From Piezodorus guildinii (lineage: Eukaryota > Arthropoda > Insecta > Hemiptera > Pentatomidae): a DNA stretch of 64,000 bases. The stretch is taken from assembly GCA_023052935.1 (NCBI GenBank), contig CM041294.1, forward strand, positions 17,676,635 to 17,740,634, read 5' to 3'. The notes under the pieces are model-generated. The model was not told the DNA's origin and did not search any database. It was given only the letters and a program-made list of their open reading frames with translations. A program made the translations under genes and the position numbers. Shown piece by piece: positions 44,258 through 55,369 of this stretch; the stretch's first letter is position 1; each line of letters opens with the position of its first letter.

Positions 44258-45527
44258 GGTGTTCCTCAAGGCAGCGTCTTAGGACCCGTCCTCTACATCC
44301 TCTATACCGCCGATATCCCTACCGATCCCGATACCTTTCTGGTAACATTTGCTGATGACACAGCCATTTTATCATCCGATTCCGATCCTGAAGCAGCATC
44401 GCTAAATCTCCAAAGGCACCTTTCCCTTGTCGAAGACTGGTGTAATGCTTGGCGTATTAAGGTGAACGAAAGAAAATGCACACACGTCACCTTCACCCTT
44501 CACCCCACACGACGCAAATCCTGCCCAACAGTTAAACTCAATTCCATACCGCTTCCTTCCTCAGACACAGTCCGGTATCTGGGCTTTTTACTAGACAAAA
44601 GACTAACGTGGAACCCACATACAAGACAAAGAAAAGAACTCAACCGCAGATTCGGCCAGTTATACAGACTATTAAACAGAAAATCTCATCTTACAGTTGA
44701 CAACAAATTACTAATATACAAGACAGTACTGAAACCTATATGAACCTACGGACTTGAACTGTGGGGGACAGCTAAATACTCTAACATCAAACGCATCCAA
44801 TCCTTCCAATCCAAAGTCCTACGAACAATAGTTAATGCTCCCTATTATGTTTCCAACTGTACCTTACACCACGACCTCAATATTCCATTCATTTTAGATC
44901 TGGTACCATCCAAATTTTCTAATTTCCATCAGAACCTCCTTCATCATCCTAATCCTTTAGCTCAATCCCTCTCCAGCTCCACCCACCCCTACAATCCTCC
45001 ACGAAGATTGAAACGGCAGTGGCCCCGCGACGTTCTATAACATTTATACTGGAGTTCTGACACTGGTCAGATCCTCCACTCATGTACTGTATGTTTGTGG
45101 CTACTGCGCCCTAACTCAGCCTCTACTGGCTAAGACCAGTGATGCGGCTGACAGAGAGGCGCTGGGATCTCTTGGATTCCGCTTTTTTCCACCACAAGTG
45201 GAGGGAAAAGCCCAGTCTGGGGTCCCCTTAGCAGTTGTAAATATTGTATATAGTTATGTTTGTATGATTTTTATTTATTTGCCAACTTTGTATTTATTTC
45301 AATTATAGGTTGTTGTTGTTTTGTTTTTTTTTGTTGTTTTTTTTTTTATTTGGTTATATTTTATTGTACATATAAATGATTTTTTTTCTATTTTATGTAA
45401 TTTGACTGTATCGTTATTTTCTGTATATATTGTATGAATGTGGTCCTATATCTCTATTACTATTGTTCATTCTGAAACAGATTGTAATATTTCTTAATAA
45501 ATAAATATTAAAAAAAAAAAAAAAAAT
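44258..45527 (+). mobile_element. Jockey-like LINE subfamily 2, 5'-truncated, with target duplication
   Basis: The insertion is flanked by TAATGTCCAT at 44248-44257 and 45528-45537 and ends in an A run. The RT frame (to TAA 45038-45040) carries GVPQGSVLGPVLYILYTADI, the catalytic box TFADDTAILS, YLGFLLDKRLTWNPH, YGLELWGTAKYSN and PRRLKRQWPRDVL. A single TGA (44741-44743) stands where tryptophan is expected. The 3' UTR (45041 to about 45510) is the source of the solitary copies at 18.57 and 30.01 kb. The endonuclease and RT fingers are missing. Confidence 0.85.
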
Positions 45528-45579
45528 TAATGTCCATAATAATAGAGTGGATATTTCAAGCATGATCATCTTATAAAAA

Positions 45580-45697
45580 TAATAATAGGCTTATCGAACC
45601 CGAAGGTTCGATGCCGATACTACCAAATTCCGCCTACACAGGTTCGTCCAATGATCACTATTCAAGCCCATGCCCCCAAGATCAGCCTTATTATTGA
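45580..45697 (-). pseudogene. RTE-like LINE, extreme 3' end
   Basis: On the minus strand it reads KADLGGMGLNSDHWTNLCRR and NLVVSASNLRVR, then the hairpin (45595-45610) and a TTA tail. Only about 118 bp of the element remain. It abuts the duplicated segment 45698-46089. Confidence 0.75.
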
Positions 45698-46089
45698 CCC
45701 CTTTGCGCCGGCTATTAATATCACTTATGACTGAAGGGCTGTGCGGCTCTAAAGAGAGGGCTATATCGATAGCCTTCGTATGGAACGGCCCGATATTAAG
45801 GAAATTATTCTCTAATAAAAATCTATTTAAAATTTTAAATTGATTCGGCCATATACTCAACGCTACATACTCGAAATCATCTTACTTAGTGTGTAGGCCT
45901 TAATAAGCTATTAAACTATTTTGAGTTGGAAATAAAGTAATGACAAAAAGAACCTTTACAACAAACAAGCCCATTAAGTTAAAATAATAATGTATTATTC
46001 AATATGGGTTGCGGTTGACCGACAGAGGGGAAAACAGAGGAGAAATCCCCATTTACCAAGTATGACAATAATAATAATAATAAAAGGCT
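45698..46089 (-). repeat. Inverted duplicate of 58851-59235
   Basis: On the minus strand this is nearly identical to 58851-59235, including the join to the tail of an RTE-like LINE. It keeps a frame open in both copies: SIWPNQFKILNRFLLENNF and GPFHTKAIDIALSLEPHSP then SVISDINSRR. I do not recognise the protein. The shared LINE-flank junction shows that one insertion was copied together with its surroundings. Confidence 0.7.
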
Positions 46090-46805
46090 TACCGAACCCG
46101 AAGGTTCGATGCTGATACCACCGAATTCCGCTTACACAGGTTCGTCCAATGATCACCGTTCAGGCCTAAGCCACGGAGATCCTCCCATCGACGCTTCGGC
46201 CTACCTTTCGGACGCCTACCAGTCGGATCAGCGAATAACAACTTTCTCGGGATCCGCTCCTCCTCGAGCCCAACAACTCGCCCATTTGAGGCTCCGCGAA
46301 GCTATCAACTCAACTATATTCACAATATACAAGTGCCGCAATTCCGCGTTGTGCAACCTTCTAAACTCATCTCTCTTCGGACCAAATATTTTACGCAGTA
46401 CCTTATTTTCGAAAACCTTAAGCCGTTGTTCATCCTTCAAAGTAAGCGGCCACGTTTCACATCCGAAAAGAACCGTTGGAAGAATAATAGTTTTATAAAT
46501 TCTAGCCTTTAAGTTTTTAGATAGAAGCCGCGAACTAATTAACTTAGCAACTGAATAATAACATGCAGTTCCCACCTTTAACCGGACTTTATTTCTTCCT
46601 GGATTTCATTTTTTCTTGTTATAATTGGACCTAAATACCTGAATTTCTCTACGTGTTCAAAAGTCCATGCCCTCAAGATCAGCCTTAACGCAATCCTCCC
46701 ATCGAAGCTTCGGTCTACCTTTCGGACGCCTACCAGTCGGTTCAGCATATACCAATTTTCTCGGAATCCGTTCCCCACCGAGCCCGACAACTTTACTCGC
46801 ACATT
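46090..46805 (-). pseudogene. RTE-like LINE, two rearranged pieces
   Basis: From the right, 46805-46660 encodes the C-terminal block (ENWYMLNRLVGVRKVDRSF in a shifted frame, equivalent to RKLV-AEPTGRRPKGRPK) and is joined at about 46660 to an upstream block (TFEHVEKFRYLGPIITRKNE) that then runs properly through YGCETWPLTLKDEQR-type sequence to the hairpin at 46093-46108. The C-terminal part is thus present twice, out of order, which suggests recombination between two copies or a partial tandem duplication. A deletion near 46370 removes part of FGPKRDE-TEEF. Confidence 0.7.
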
Positions 46806-46934
46806 TGATTCTATATTCATTTTATATCAATAATAATTAATACGTAATATCAAAAATAAAAGAAATTATATACGATAAAAAAATAAGAAGACAAGTGTTT
46901 TAGTTCAAACTATGTCATTTATAATAAAAACACC

Positions 46935-47350
46935 ATCAATTATCTTCTTCTTCTTTTTTTATGTTCCTCCTTGTGTCATTTCTAGCGTAAGCTGCTCATC
47001 GGAGCCTCCCAATCTCAATCCACTTGATGATATAGAGCCTTGAGAGTTCCTGATTCTTCTTTATTTAATAAGCGTATTTTAACAATCCCTAGTGTTCTAA
47101 AATAAATAAATATGGCTATTCATGTTGGATCCCACCTAGAGAAAGGTCTCAATTGCTTCTAGAACCTCACCGTTAGAAATTACCTCCACTGTCCACTCCT
47201 CATCTCGGGACAGGAACAGTATCTAGTTAAAGGCATTGATGGCCATTCCTTTTCGCAAAAGTTCTTCTTGTTATTTACGTAGAGCTTGATGTAGTTTGCT
47301 GTAGTGTCAACTGCATTTACGTGTGAATAGTCGTGTATCGTCACAAGATT
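46935..47350 (-). pseudogene. LINE RT remnant related to the 20.6 kb element
   Basis: On the minus strand 47350-47095 shows KLHQAL, QEELLRKGMAINAFN, DEEWTVEVISNGEVLEAIET and FLYLGSN across frameshifts, aligning with LQQAL, EAELGRKGMIINAKKSK, NDEELEVVNE and YLGTVI at 20.6-20.8 kb. It then jumps to a 3' end (LRLGGSDEQLTLEMTQGGT, stop, AAG-rich tail) that resembles 21.33-21.41 kb. The thumb is deleted. Confidence 0.55.
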
Positions 47351-47524
47351 CCACTTATCTATAACTATTTGGACAAGCCACCTTTTACAAGATTTGATCC
47401 ATAAGTTCTATAAATGTTAATTTTCTTCTCAACCAACAAACAATTAGTAAAGCATAATATGTTCTGCGATATAATTATAAATAGCCCTACTATCATCACA
47501 AATAATGTTTATTTACTAATATTA

Positions 47525-48364
47525 TTGGGTTGTTTCACATGAAATCTCTGTTTTTATAGTTACTAATCCTATATCTTTGTATTATAAACATTAGCTTCCC
47601 AATCAATTACCCACTTTTTAGTATACCTCCAAATATGAACATGGAAACACGCGATTTTCGTGTAATATTTTTGTACGAGTTTAAACTCGGCCATTCAGCA
47701 GCTGAGGCCGCTAGAAATATTTGCAAGGCGTTTGGGGAAGAGAGTGTTAATGAATGGACCATTCGCCGTTGGTTTGCTATGTTTTCAGCTGGGGATACCG
47801 ACTTGAAAAACTTGCCCCAAGGAAGACCTCCGTCCGTAATTGACAACGATGTCCTCAAACATACAGTAGAAAGAAACCCCTATCAAACAGTTAAAGGACT
47901 CTTAGCACAACTAAATGCAAGTGCATCTACCGTTTCCAGACATTCAAAGTGTATTGGGAAAGTAAAAAAGCTCGATACATGGGTACCTCATGATCTCACT
48001 GAGCGGCAGGAAGACCCCATGTTTCAAAACTTACCGTGCAAAAATTGAAAGAACTGGGCTACGAAGTTCTGCCGCACCCACCATATTCCTCCCCACCTGT
48101 CTCCAACAGATTACCACTTGTTCAGAAATTTAGACAACTTCGTCAAAGGAAAACTTTTTGTTTCCAGTGAAATGTGCATTTTCAGATTTTGTTTCACTTC
48201 AAAGGTCGGAGTTTTTCAGTTCGGGGATAATAAAGTTGGTGTCACGTTGGGAAAAATGAGTAGAAAAAGAAGGTAAATACGAATAAAATTATCTTGTTTT
48301 CATATCGTATTTTCAATAAAAATTCTTTACCTTGAAAACGGACATTTCATGTGAAACAACCAAA
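47525..48364 (+). mobile_element. Mariner, internally deleted, both ends present
   Basis: The ends are TTGGGTTGTTTCACATGAAA on the left, after TA, and its inverse on the right (one C lost). The frame 47635-48048 runs MNMETRDFRVIFLYEFKLGH, WTIRRWFAMFSAGDTDLKNL, QGRPPSVIDNDVL and WVPHDLTERQEDPMFQNLPC. It then crosses the same deletion point as at 31 kb and resumes in another frame at 48040 with KELGYEVLPHPPYSS. First and second catalytic aspartates are missing. Confidence 0.9.
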
Positions 48365-48766
48365 TATTACTAAATTGCGAAATTTAGTATAACGCAAACC
48401 CCTGTTAAACAATAGGCCAGGAAGGACAATAATAATGACCTAAGTAATTGCTAGGTGGCCCCACTACTGCTACTATAGTTAGCCACTCCCGAAGTTAGTG
48501 CTCTATTGTTCGACTGCGCTGTCAGCGGCCCTTGTACCCATCAACCTCCCTCTAGGGACATGTACCGTCGATATCCTTGCTTAGGTTTATAATCTTCTCA
48601 TGGTCTCTTTTATTAAATCATTCATAATAGAACTGAGGATATTTCTTAAATACTACTTCAAAAATGAGTCAATAATATTTTACTGTTAATATATTACAAA
48701 AGATTCATTGAATTATTAACCAGTCACTCCATTTTTAGCTATTTTCGACAACACAAAGTAACTTTT
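48365..48766. other. Unassigned stretch
   Basis: Nothing recognisable; a slightly less AT-rich patch at 48440-48570 has no coding or repeat partner in the window. Confidence 0.25.
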
Positions 48767-49185
48767 CTTTTTTTTAAATATATTTTTTATTGATTTTTAC
48801 AACTGTATATACAATATGTACAGCAAGTAAAATGGCTAAAATTACGAAAATGGTATGAAATAGTCTTGTGCAGAGGTAGCACTTCAATCATTCTTTTAGG
48901 TAATACTGTAATGATTATTTTATTAATAGGTCTCGAGACCATCGTCTTTTCAGGCGCCTCGGAGGATTATCAGGAAGAGATGGAGATGAGATTTTACGGA
49001 CAAGAGGGTTTGTGTGGACTGGTAGTTTGGAATTAAAGAAGGTGTATCGAATTTGGGCTAAGTCTGCAAAAGGTGGGATATTGAGGTCTTTTTGGATTGA
49101 GCAAGGGTTGGATGCGGGAGGAGTTTGATAGTTGAGTAGAGCTCAATGCCATATGTCCGAATTGACGAGGCAACTATAAAATATA
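48767..49185 (-). pseudogene. Jockey-like subfamily 1, 3' end
   Basis: A T run with ATTGATTTTTACAACTGTAT is the inverted 3' end; AGGCGCCTCGGAGGATTATC and GGGTTGGATGCGGGAGGAGT match the copies at 32.9 and 63.5 kb. It stops near the block for ELWGSTKPS. No frame is intact. Confidence 0.7.
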
Positions 49186-49407
49186 AAGTTGCATTTATAC
49201 AAATTACATTGTAATCAATTTAAAAATTCTATAAAATATTATTAAAATGAAAATCATCCTGAATTGCTTCAATTCAAATTGATAATTCCCAAACACGAAA
49301 TTACACCTGCCTTAACAATACATTTCTATTTTTGTGTATTGTTATAATTAATGAAAGTTTGTAACAGAAAAAAAAATTAATAATCCATAATCCAGATTAC
49401 AAATTAC

Positions 49408-49444
<37 letters not shown>

Positions 49445-49991
49445 TGAACTGAGGTAAGTATAAAAAGAAATATTGTGGTTTCAACTATCAACTGGTTTTT
49501 TTCTTATTATTTTGATTTTTGGAAAAAAAAAATTATTTTTTTTAATTTTATTTATTAAGAGATAGTACAATCTGCCACCTACTGGGGCAATGAGTATTAC
49601 AGCTAGAAAAAACCATTCATTCCACATGTACATCATAAAAAAATAATAAAATAAAATAAATAAATAATATATATTTAAAAAAATATTTACAAAAAAAAAT
49701 TAATAAATAAATAAATACATAAATAAAAAATATAAAAATACAAAAATAATTATTAAAGAATAAATAAAGAAGAAAATAGATATGTATATAAAATAAAATA
49801 AATAATATATATAAAGAAAATAATAACTTTTATCTTATTTTCGAAAAATAGATCTTTTATCTCATAGTCATTCAAAAATCTCTGAATTGTCTGAACTACT
49901 AAATATGGTGCATTAAAAAATGAAATAATAGAAATGTAATTATAACGAATAAGCTTAATATTTTATATACAAGCCTTGGTATTGTAATATA

Positions 49992-50058
<67 letters not shown>

Positions 50059-51154
50059 GATTTTCTAATTTTTAAATGCTTAGGAAGAAAATTAACGTGA
50101 AAACTGAAGGTTAATTGAAACGAATCATGAATTATTTCTTAAGATTTGTATTCGTTACCTCTAGACAGTCACATGTATGATGATGTGTCAACGTGGCTAT
50201 TTCCCTCGATTCGAAGGCAAGACTTCCTTGGTTTCTTTCTCTATCAAATTATCTGCTCCCACCGCTTTTCTTACATTTCGTTTTTAGATTCCCTCCTTCC
50301 GATCCCTATATGTCTTCTCACTATGATAAAATATGACAGTTCCTTCCTAGCCCTGCTCACTTTTTTTTCTGGAATATTCGCTTATCAAACATCCGTCATG
50401 CTCCATCTCAATCTTCATTCAAATCTCTCATTTTTCCACTCGTTTTTGCTTCCCAACTACATTTTGACTAATTTGAGTTTAGCGATTAAAATGAGTAGAA
50501 AAATGTCTGAACTTCTCAAAATCAATTGTAGTAAAGTGAATTTTTATTTCTTCTATTTTATCAGGTTATTTTTTGTATTATATTAAGTTAGTATTTTACT
50601 TGTTTCCGATTTTTTGAACATACCATCAAAGTTTTTTTTTTTATGTGTAACCTTGTCTCAGAATAATTGTTTTTTTCATTTATTAATTCAAGGCTTCTCC
50701 TAGCAAAGTAGGAAAGATGAATGCTAACAGTAGCTGCAGACTACTAGAAAATACTAAACACTATTTTAAAATATTTTTTAACCACCACCAAAATCATCTC
50801 ATATTTATAACACGACCAAGTATTAATTATTCAATATGCTTAAAAGCTATCAGCAATACAACCAATAATGTAGACTCCCTGATTTCCTCTTCGATTATGA
50901 CAAAGTAAAGGGATGAAATGTACTTCAAACTTCCGGAGTAAAATCATGAAGAGGACTTATCTTGGACTCTTAATCCAGATGATGAAGAAAGTTTTAAATA
51001 TATGAATGAAGAAATGAAGAAAGCTTTAAATATATTGTGAAAAGAGGCATAGATTCTTGAATGACGTTAGATCTGAAAGTGAATGAGTGATGTTTCTCTC
51101 GTAAAAAATTCAATAAGATATAAATGCGACAGAGCCTCTCTTTCCCTGTGATTA
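49186..51154. other. AT-rich 2 kb with poly(A) and (TA)n
   Basis: There is an A run at 49410-49440 and a (TA)n array at about 49988-50051. At 49525-49610 the minus strand reads like the 3' end of a retroposon (AATAAATAAAATTAAAAAAA), but the body is not recognised. The 146-codon frame at 50146-50586 begins at TTG, comes from T-rich sequence and shows only hydrophobic residues with no recognisable domain. Confidence 0.3.
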
Positions 51155-51170
51155 ACAATAAGTTTTTCTA

Positions 51171-51557
51171 CTGGAAGGAATTAGTCCGGGTGGCGGTCAT
51201 TAAATGAAACAACTAAATAGTTTCAACTATTTATTGTTTGCCTTTGTGGGTCATCATCAGGGCTAAAAAGATACGAAAGAAGACAATTTCAATGACATCA
51301 CATACAATATTGTATAACCTATTTAGCTAGAGAACGTCTGTATTAAAATATACCAGAAGAACTGTATATGTAAAAAAAAAACTTAATCAAAATACAATGA
51401 CTATAGTACAATAATAAAAGTGTTATACAGAAAAAAAATGTTCACTAAACAAAATTTACACAGTTATCAATAATTTACATGAAATATGAAACATAAAAAT
51501 GACCGCCACCCGGACTAATTCCTTCCAGTAATTCTCAACGGTCAACTAATTACATCC
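51171..51557. mobile_element. Penelope-type short insertion with 33-bp inverted ends
   Basis: Inverted ends TACTGGAAGGAATTAGTCC plus GGGTGGCGGTCATT (51169-51201, and reversed at 51498-51530) lie inside the direct repeat ACAATAAGTTTTTCTA (51155-51170 and 51558-51573). A one-sided segment of 27 bp (51531-51557) lies on the right only. On the minus strand 51260-51236 reads CTGATGATGACCCACAAAGG, then CAAAC, a hammerhead-like core with GAAAC changed to CAAAC. Architecture parallels the three larger palindromic insertions. Confidence 0.6.
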
Positions 51558-51573
51558 ACAATAAGTTTTTCTA

Positions 51574-52033
51574 GTATTTATGTTGTATTAGTTTGTTAAA
51601 GTGGGATTTATTATCTCCACTAGATACATAGATAACTGTTTTTTTGTTTCTTTAAGCATATTACAACAACAAAACCAATATTACTATATGTAAAATCATT
51701 TGTAGAACTTTGGTCTTTTAGACCGTCAGTCCGGAGCCGATCTGTAAATGTTTACAAATTATATAATAATCAAACTCACTGATTCTATTTAACTTTTAAC
51801 CGTATTAACTTATAAATAATACAACAGTAAAAAAAATAACAATGAACAATTAATATTACTCATTATAAAGTGTTTTTTTTTAATTATAATTAAATTCTTT
51901 AACAAGTATACACTTATAAGGCTATGCTATTTTACAAAAAGTGTATAGAGACAACCAGTTATTGCCTCTGTCTCAATATTTTATCACATCGTCAACTTTT
52001 ACAGAACTCTTTTCGAGACAATTTTTTCTAATT
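51574..52033. other. AT-rich stretch, nothing recognised
   Basis: No recognisable coding or repeats. Confidence 0.3.
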
Positions 52034-52276
52034 TCACACAGAATCGGACATGCAGCCAGGAAATGAAACGTATTTTTTATTGCACAAAAAACACATCCCA
52101 CTACTATATGAATAAAATCTGATATAGTTGAGATAAAGAAGTTCACAACTAAGTTCGAATACCCATTTTATCCCATTTAAGTTTATTTTAGCATCATCAA
52201 GGTAATGTGTCTCATAATCATAATTTAAGTTTTTATACAGATACAATTTTCTTCTAAACAAAAGCCTTTTGTACAT
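52034..52276 (-). pseudogene. Possible LINE C-terminal remnant
   Basis: The minus-strand frame reads FRRKLYLYKNLNYDYETHYL, then VFELSCELLYLNYIRFYSYS and CFLCNKKYVSFPGC. The 'ELLYLNY--FY-----CxLCN...F-GC' order resembles the zinc-knuckle tail of some insect LINE proteins. No RT accompanies it, and the family cannot be fixed. Confidence 0.4.
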
Positions 52277-52936
52277 ATTTTAATATATAAATTTCTGTTA
52301 ACGATTCTCTGAATTACAGTAGGATTAAATCCCATTTATTGTTATTATCAAGTTTAATGTCTATGTCAATATTACGTTTTTCAGCTATTTCTTAAATCCT
52401 TTATCCAGTATACATACCTTTTGTTTAACAACTTCGTTATTTTTATAATTATTATTATCTCCACTATCTTTCAAAGAATTAAACAATCTCTTAAAACTTA
52501 AACAGCCCCACTTTTAATGCTGCCTAAATTTGTGAATGGTTATTATTGACTGTTTATGGAGACCGAAGTCTGGATCGGAATCTTCCAAGAATGATATAAT
52601 TACCATTTTAGTATCTTATATCTTGAATACTGAGATTAAATTATATTAAGATTTTTATATTTTACAAATTGCGAAATGCCTCAAACTTTATACATATTGG
52701 TAATTGCACTAATTACATGTTACTTTTACGTGACATTTACAGTAGGGATTAATGTTAATTGTAGCCTATGTTACATTTAGAACGGTAGGAAAGATTTGAA
52801 AACAAAAACCTACACAATAAATGAAATAAGTTAAGTAAAAACCAAACAATTAAAGTTAAAACAAAACAATTCATAATAACAATATTTTAATTATATGCTA
52901 ATATAACAAACTAATAATTTTTCTTTTTTACATTTC
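52277..52936. other. AT-rich stretch, nothing recognised
   Basis: No recognisable coding, repeat copy or structured motif. Confidence 0.3.
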
Positions 52937-53011
52937 AAAATTAATGCAGACTGAAACGACAGGAAACTGCTCGTAGATACCGATTACTACAACACTTACT
53001 CGACAAACGCT

Positions 53012-53753
53012 TGTGGCGGATGCTACACACGCTTGCTCACAGATAGCGCCAGCGGCGTCCACATACTTTACCGGGCATATATAAGAAGACGCTATATCCA
53101 ATAATATTGTATATTGTTAATAATTAATGTCACTGTAACTATTTGTACCGATATAACTGTTTTATGAGAATAAATAAAGCACTCAAGGTAATTTGACCTA
53201 GGGCCAAGACCCTAGTCTACTGGCAAAGCTCTCACTGTCAATTATCGACATGGATGACTAACATCCCCAAGAGCTAGCTCAGCTCTTCTGATCATCAACT
53301 TGGTATCTCCCTAGGTCAGATTTACTCTGCCTTTGTAAACAAATGTGGTCTATCTTTATTTCACTTCCTTCTACTACCTTGACTCCTTCTTACCTTCGCT
53401 ACTGTCGGGCTACTACCCCGCAGGGCGATTACCTCCTGATCCACGCTACTGTCGTGCTACTACCACGCAGGGCCCATTCTCTCCTTATCCACGCTACTGT
53501 CGTGCTACTACCACGCAAGGCGAATCCTCTCCTTATCCACGCTACTGCCTTGCTACTACCACGCAGGGTGAATCCTCTCCTAACACACACTACTGGCGTG
53601 CTACTACCACACAGAGTGTAATCCATCCTAACCAGTCCTCTCTGCTAATTCATTAAATGTCATCTCTATTAAACTCTCTTCCTTGCATGAATACGCAATT
53701 GTCGAGGCCTTCTGATACTATTTCTTGTCTATTATAACAACCATACCTCGACA
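53012..53753. mobile_element. Solo LTR of an LTR retrotransposon
   Basis: The 742-bp insertion starts TGTGGCGGATGCTACAC and ends CCTCGACA, bounded by the 4-bp direct repeat CGCT (53008-53011 and 53754-53757). TG...CA ends and a 4-bp duplication suit a Gypsy-type LTR, although a 5-bp alternative (ACGCT) would fit BEL or Copia. Promoter-like CATATATAAG (about 53076) and polyadenylation-like AATAAATAAAG (about 53170) point to plus-strand transcription. No internal coding region or second LTR exists, so this is the product of LTR-LTR recombination. Confidence 0.75.
53394..53625 (+). repeat. 48-bp tandem repeat inside the solo LTR
   Basis: About five copies of a unit containing CGCTACTGTCGTGCTACTAC and CACGCAGGGC with CTCTCCTTATC. 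Because 48 is a multiple of three, frames stay open on both strands; these are by-products of the repeat. Confidence 0.85.
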
Positions 53754-54249
53754 CGCTCAAATCTTTCTATTTCCTACAAAAAACTCATTTATTTAACCAT
53801 TATAAGGCCTATTTGGACCTACGGCATTATGTTATGAGGGTCCACTAAACCATAGAATTCCTCTGGCATCCAGTCTCCATACTTTGTTACAAATAAAATT
53901 ATCCATAATGACCTGAATATCCCATTAGTTGAAGACTTGGCCCAATCCAGATATACATCCTTCCATTCCAGACTTCCTGCCCACTCAAACCCGCTTATCC
54001 GTGACCTCTCCTCAACATCTATTCCTGACAATCCACTTTAATGCAACTTAAAAGAAGATGGCCAAGAGACCTTCTAACATAAGACATTGGAGTGCTACCA
54101 ATGGGTAGTTTCTTCACAGGACAATCATGTGTCTTAATCTCAAATCTGTCCCATTTACATGTTGTATTTAATAAATACAGTTGTAAATTTCTCTGAATAA
54201 ATAAAAAAAAATTAATGCTGTAGTACGGCTTTGGTACGTTTTAGTGTGG

Positions 54250-54535
54250 ATCCACATGTACTGGGTGGCTAGCATAACAGCCTCCTATGCTAACGGTCAC
54301 AGGCTCAAACCCGCAGATGGTCCTAGGATTTTTTAATGGGAGTATAAAATCCTTAGTTATGTTGTCCTTCGGAGGTGACGTTAAAAGGTGGTCTCAAGCC
54401 TGTCCGATGTCAGGTACTCGTTAAAGATCCCTATCCTAATAAATCCTGGAAAGGGAAAATTTAGGACTCCCACTGTAGCATCATCCGATTAGCCATAGCA
54501 GCATAAAGGGATGTTAAATAAACAAACAAACAAAC
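54250..54535 (+). repeat. tRNA-derived SINE, family 1
   Basis: The head GGGTGGCTAGCATAACAGCC (A box region) is followed by GGTCACAGGCTCAAACCC (B box region), a body with AAATCCTTAGTTATG and GGACTCCCACTGTAGCATC, and the tail TTAAATAAACAAACAAACAA. It is collinear with 36171-36449 in reverse. The AAAC-repeat tail marks its 3' end. Confidence 0.8.
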
Positions 54536-54559
54536 GTTTTAGTGTGTAATCACTTAATT

Positions 54560-54860
54560 TTTGAACGATTGTTTTCTCACTAATAAAAGTAAAAGACAAT
54601 TTTTTTTTGTCTGCGAGTACGTATAGTTTTTAAACAACGGTAGTTGTAAATCCGACAGCATAGTTGTAATTCGCGTGTAACGAGGATAATTATTTCCGAT
54701 TCCCATGCATGTATCCTGCACCAATTCCATTTTCCAATAATTAGAATGGCATGTGTAACTCCAGCCTAGTGCAGAATAGGTCAATATAGGATAGATGACA
54801 GTTTTGTAGTTATGATAGTTTTCATTACTTATTGAAGTATGGGATTATTTTGTTGATAAT
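54560..54860 (-). pseudogene. R1/jockey-like RT thumb remnant
   Basis: On the minus strand KTVIYPILTYSALGWSYTCH is followed by QDTCMGIGNNYPRYTRITTM and LSDLQLPLF. This is the 'K-VI-PILTY--WS--------Q---L--I--APRYTR----L---L-LP' block of jockey/R1-type RTs. The catalytic palm is missing. Confidence 0.6.
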
Positions 54861-55327
54861 ATATTTTGAATACTGAGAATTCCATCTATATCTTGCTTTG
54901 TAATGAGATGTCGAAGGTTACGTTTTGTATTCCATGCATATTTCAATAAAGCAGAATGGCAATGGATTTTCCAAGAACTAGGACAGCAAATAAAACGTGT
55001 CAGGATTGAAATAAACATGAACTGTATATTATTACTGTAAGTATATTGACAGATCCAGAGGATATTAGACTGTTGCCACTCATACGAATCGAAAAATCTT
55101 GTTTCAAATATTAATCTGTTTTAAAATAGTTGAGTATATTCTTGCTACAGACTCAGGAATGGAAAGATATCAAAATGAAATTGTAAATTATTCTTGAAAT
55201 GAAGTTTCAAATTAGTTATATTATAGCTAAACTAAGCAAGTGGAAAACATCATCTGGACATCTAGATGAGAAATTCACTTATCTATAGGTTAGTGTTGGT
55301 ATGACCCCTACCACCAATGCACATTTT

Positions 55328-55365
<38 letters not shown>
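54861..55365. other. AT-rich stretch ending in (TA)n
   Basis: A (TA)n array occupies 55332-55365 and abuts the mariner end, so the TA target of the mariner lay at the array edge. The rest is unassigned. Confidence 0.4.

Positions 55366-55369
<4 letters not shown>

Larger units (their letters stand above)
52948..54207 (+). pseudogene. Jockey-like subfamily 1 insertion, split by a solo LTR
   Basis: Flanks AAAATTAATGC (52937-52947 and 54208-54218) are an 11-bp target duplication. The LINE itself is 52948-53011 plus 53758-54207, about 514 bp. Across the junction the frame reads LLQHLLDKR then SNLSISYKKLIYLTIIRPIW, TYGIML, and later FVTNKIIHNDLNIPLVEDLA. An internal segment is missing near 53875 (between SSGIQS and PYFVTNK). 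It ends AATAAATA followed by an A run. Confidence 0.8.

Noticed and set aside
50146..50586. 146-codon open frame with many hydrophobic residues
   Set aside because: It starts at TTG rather than ATG, lies in T-rich DNA, and shows no domain or neighbouring gene structure. T-rich sequence gives Phe/Leu/Ile-rich frames by chance.
53343..53656. Three overlapping frames of 65-103 codons rich in repeated CRATTTQG-like words
   Set aside because: They are translations of the 48-bp tandem repeat in the solo LTR, open in several frames on both strands.
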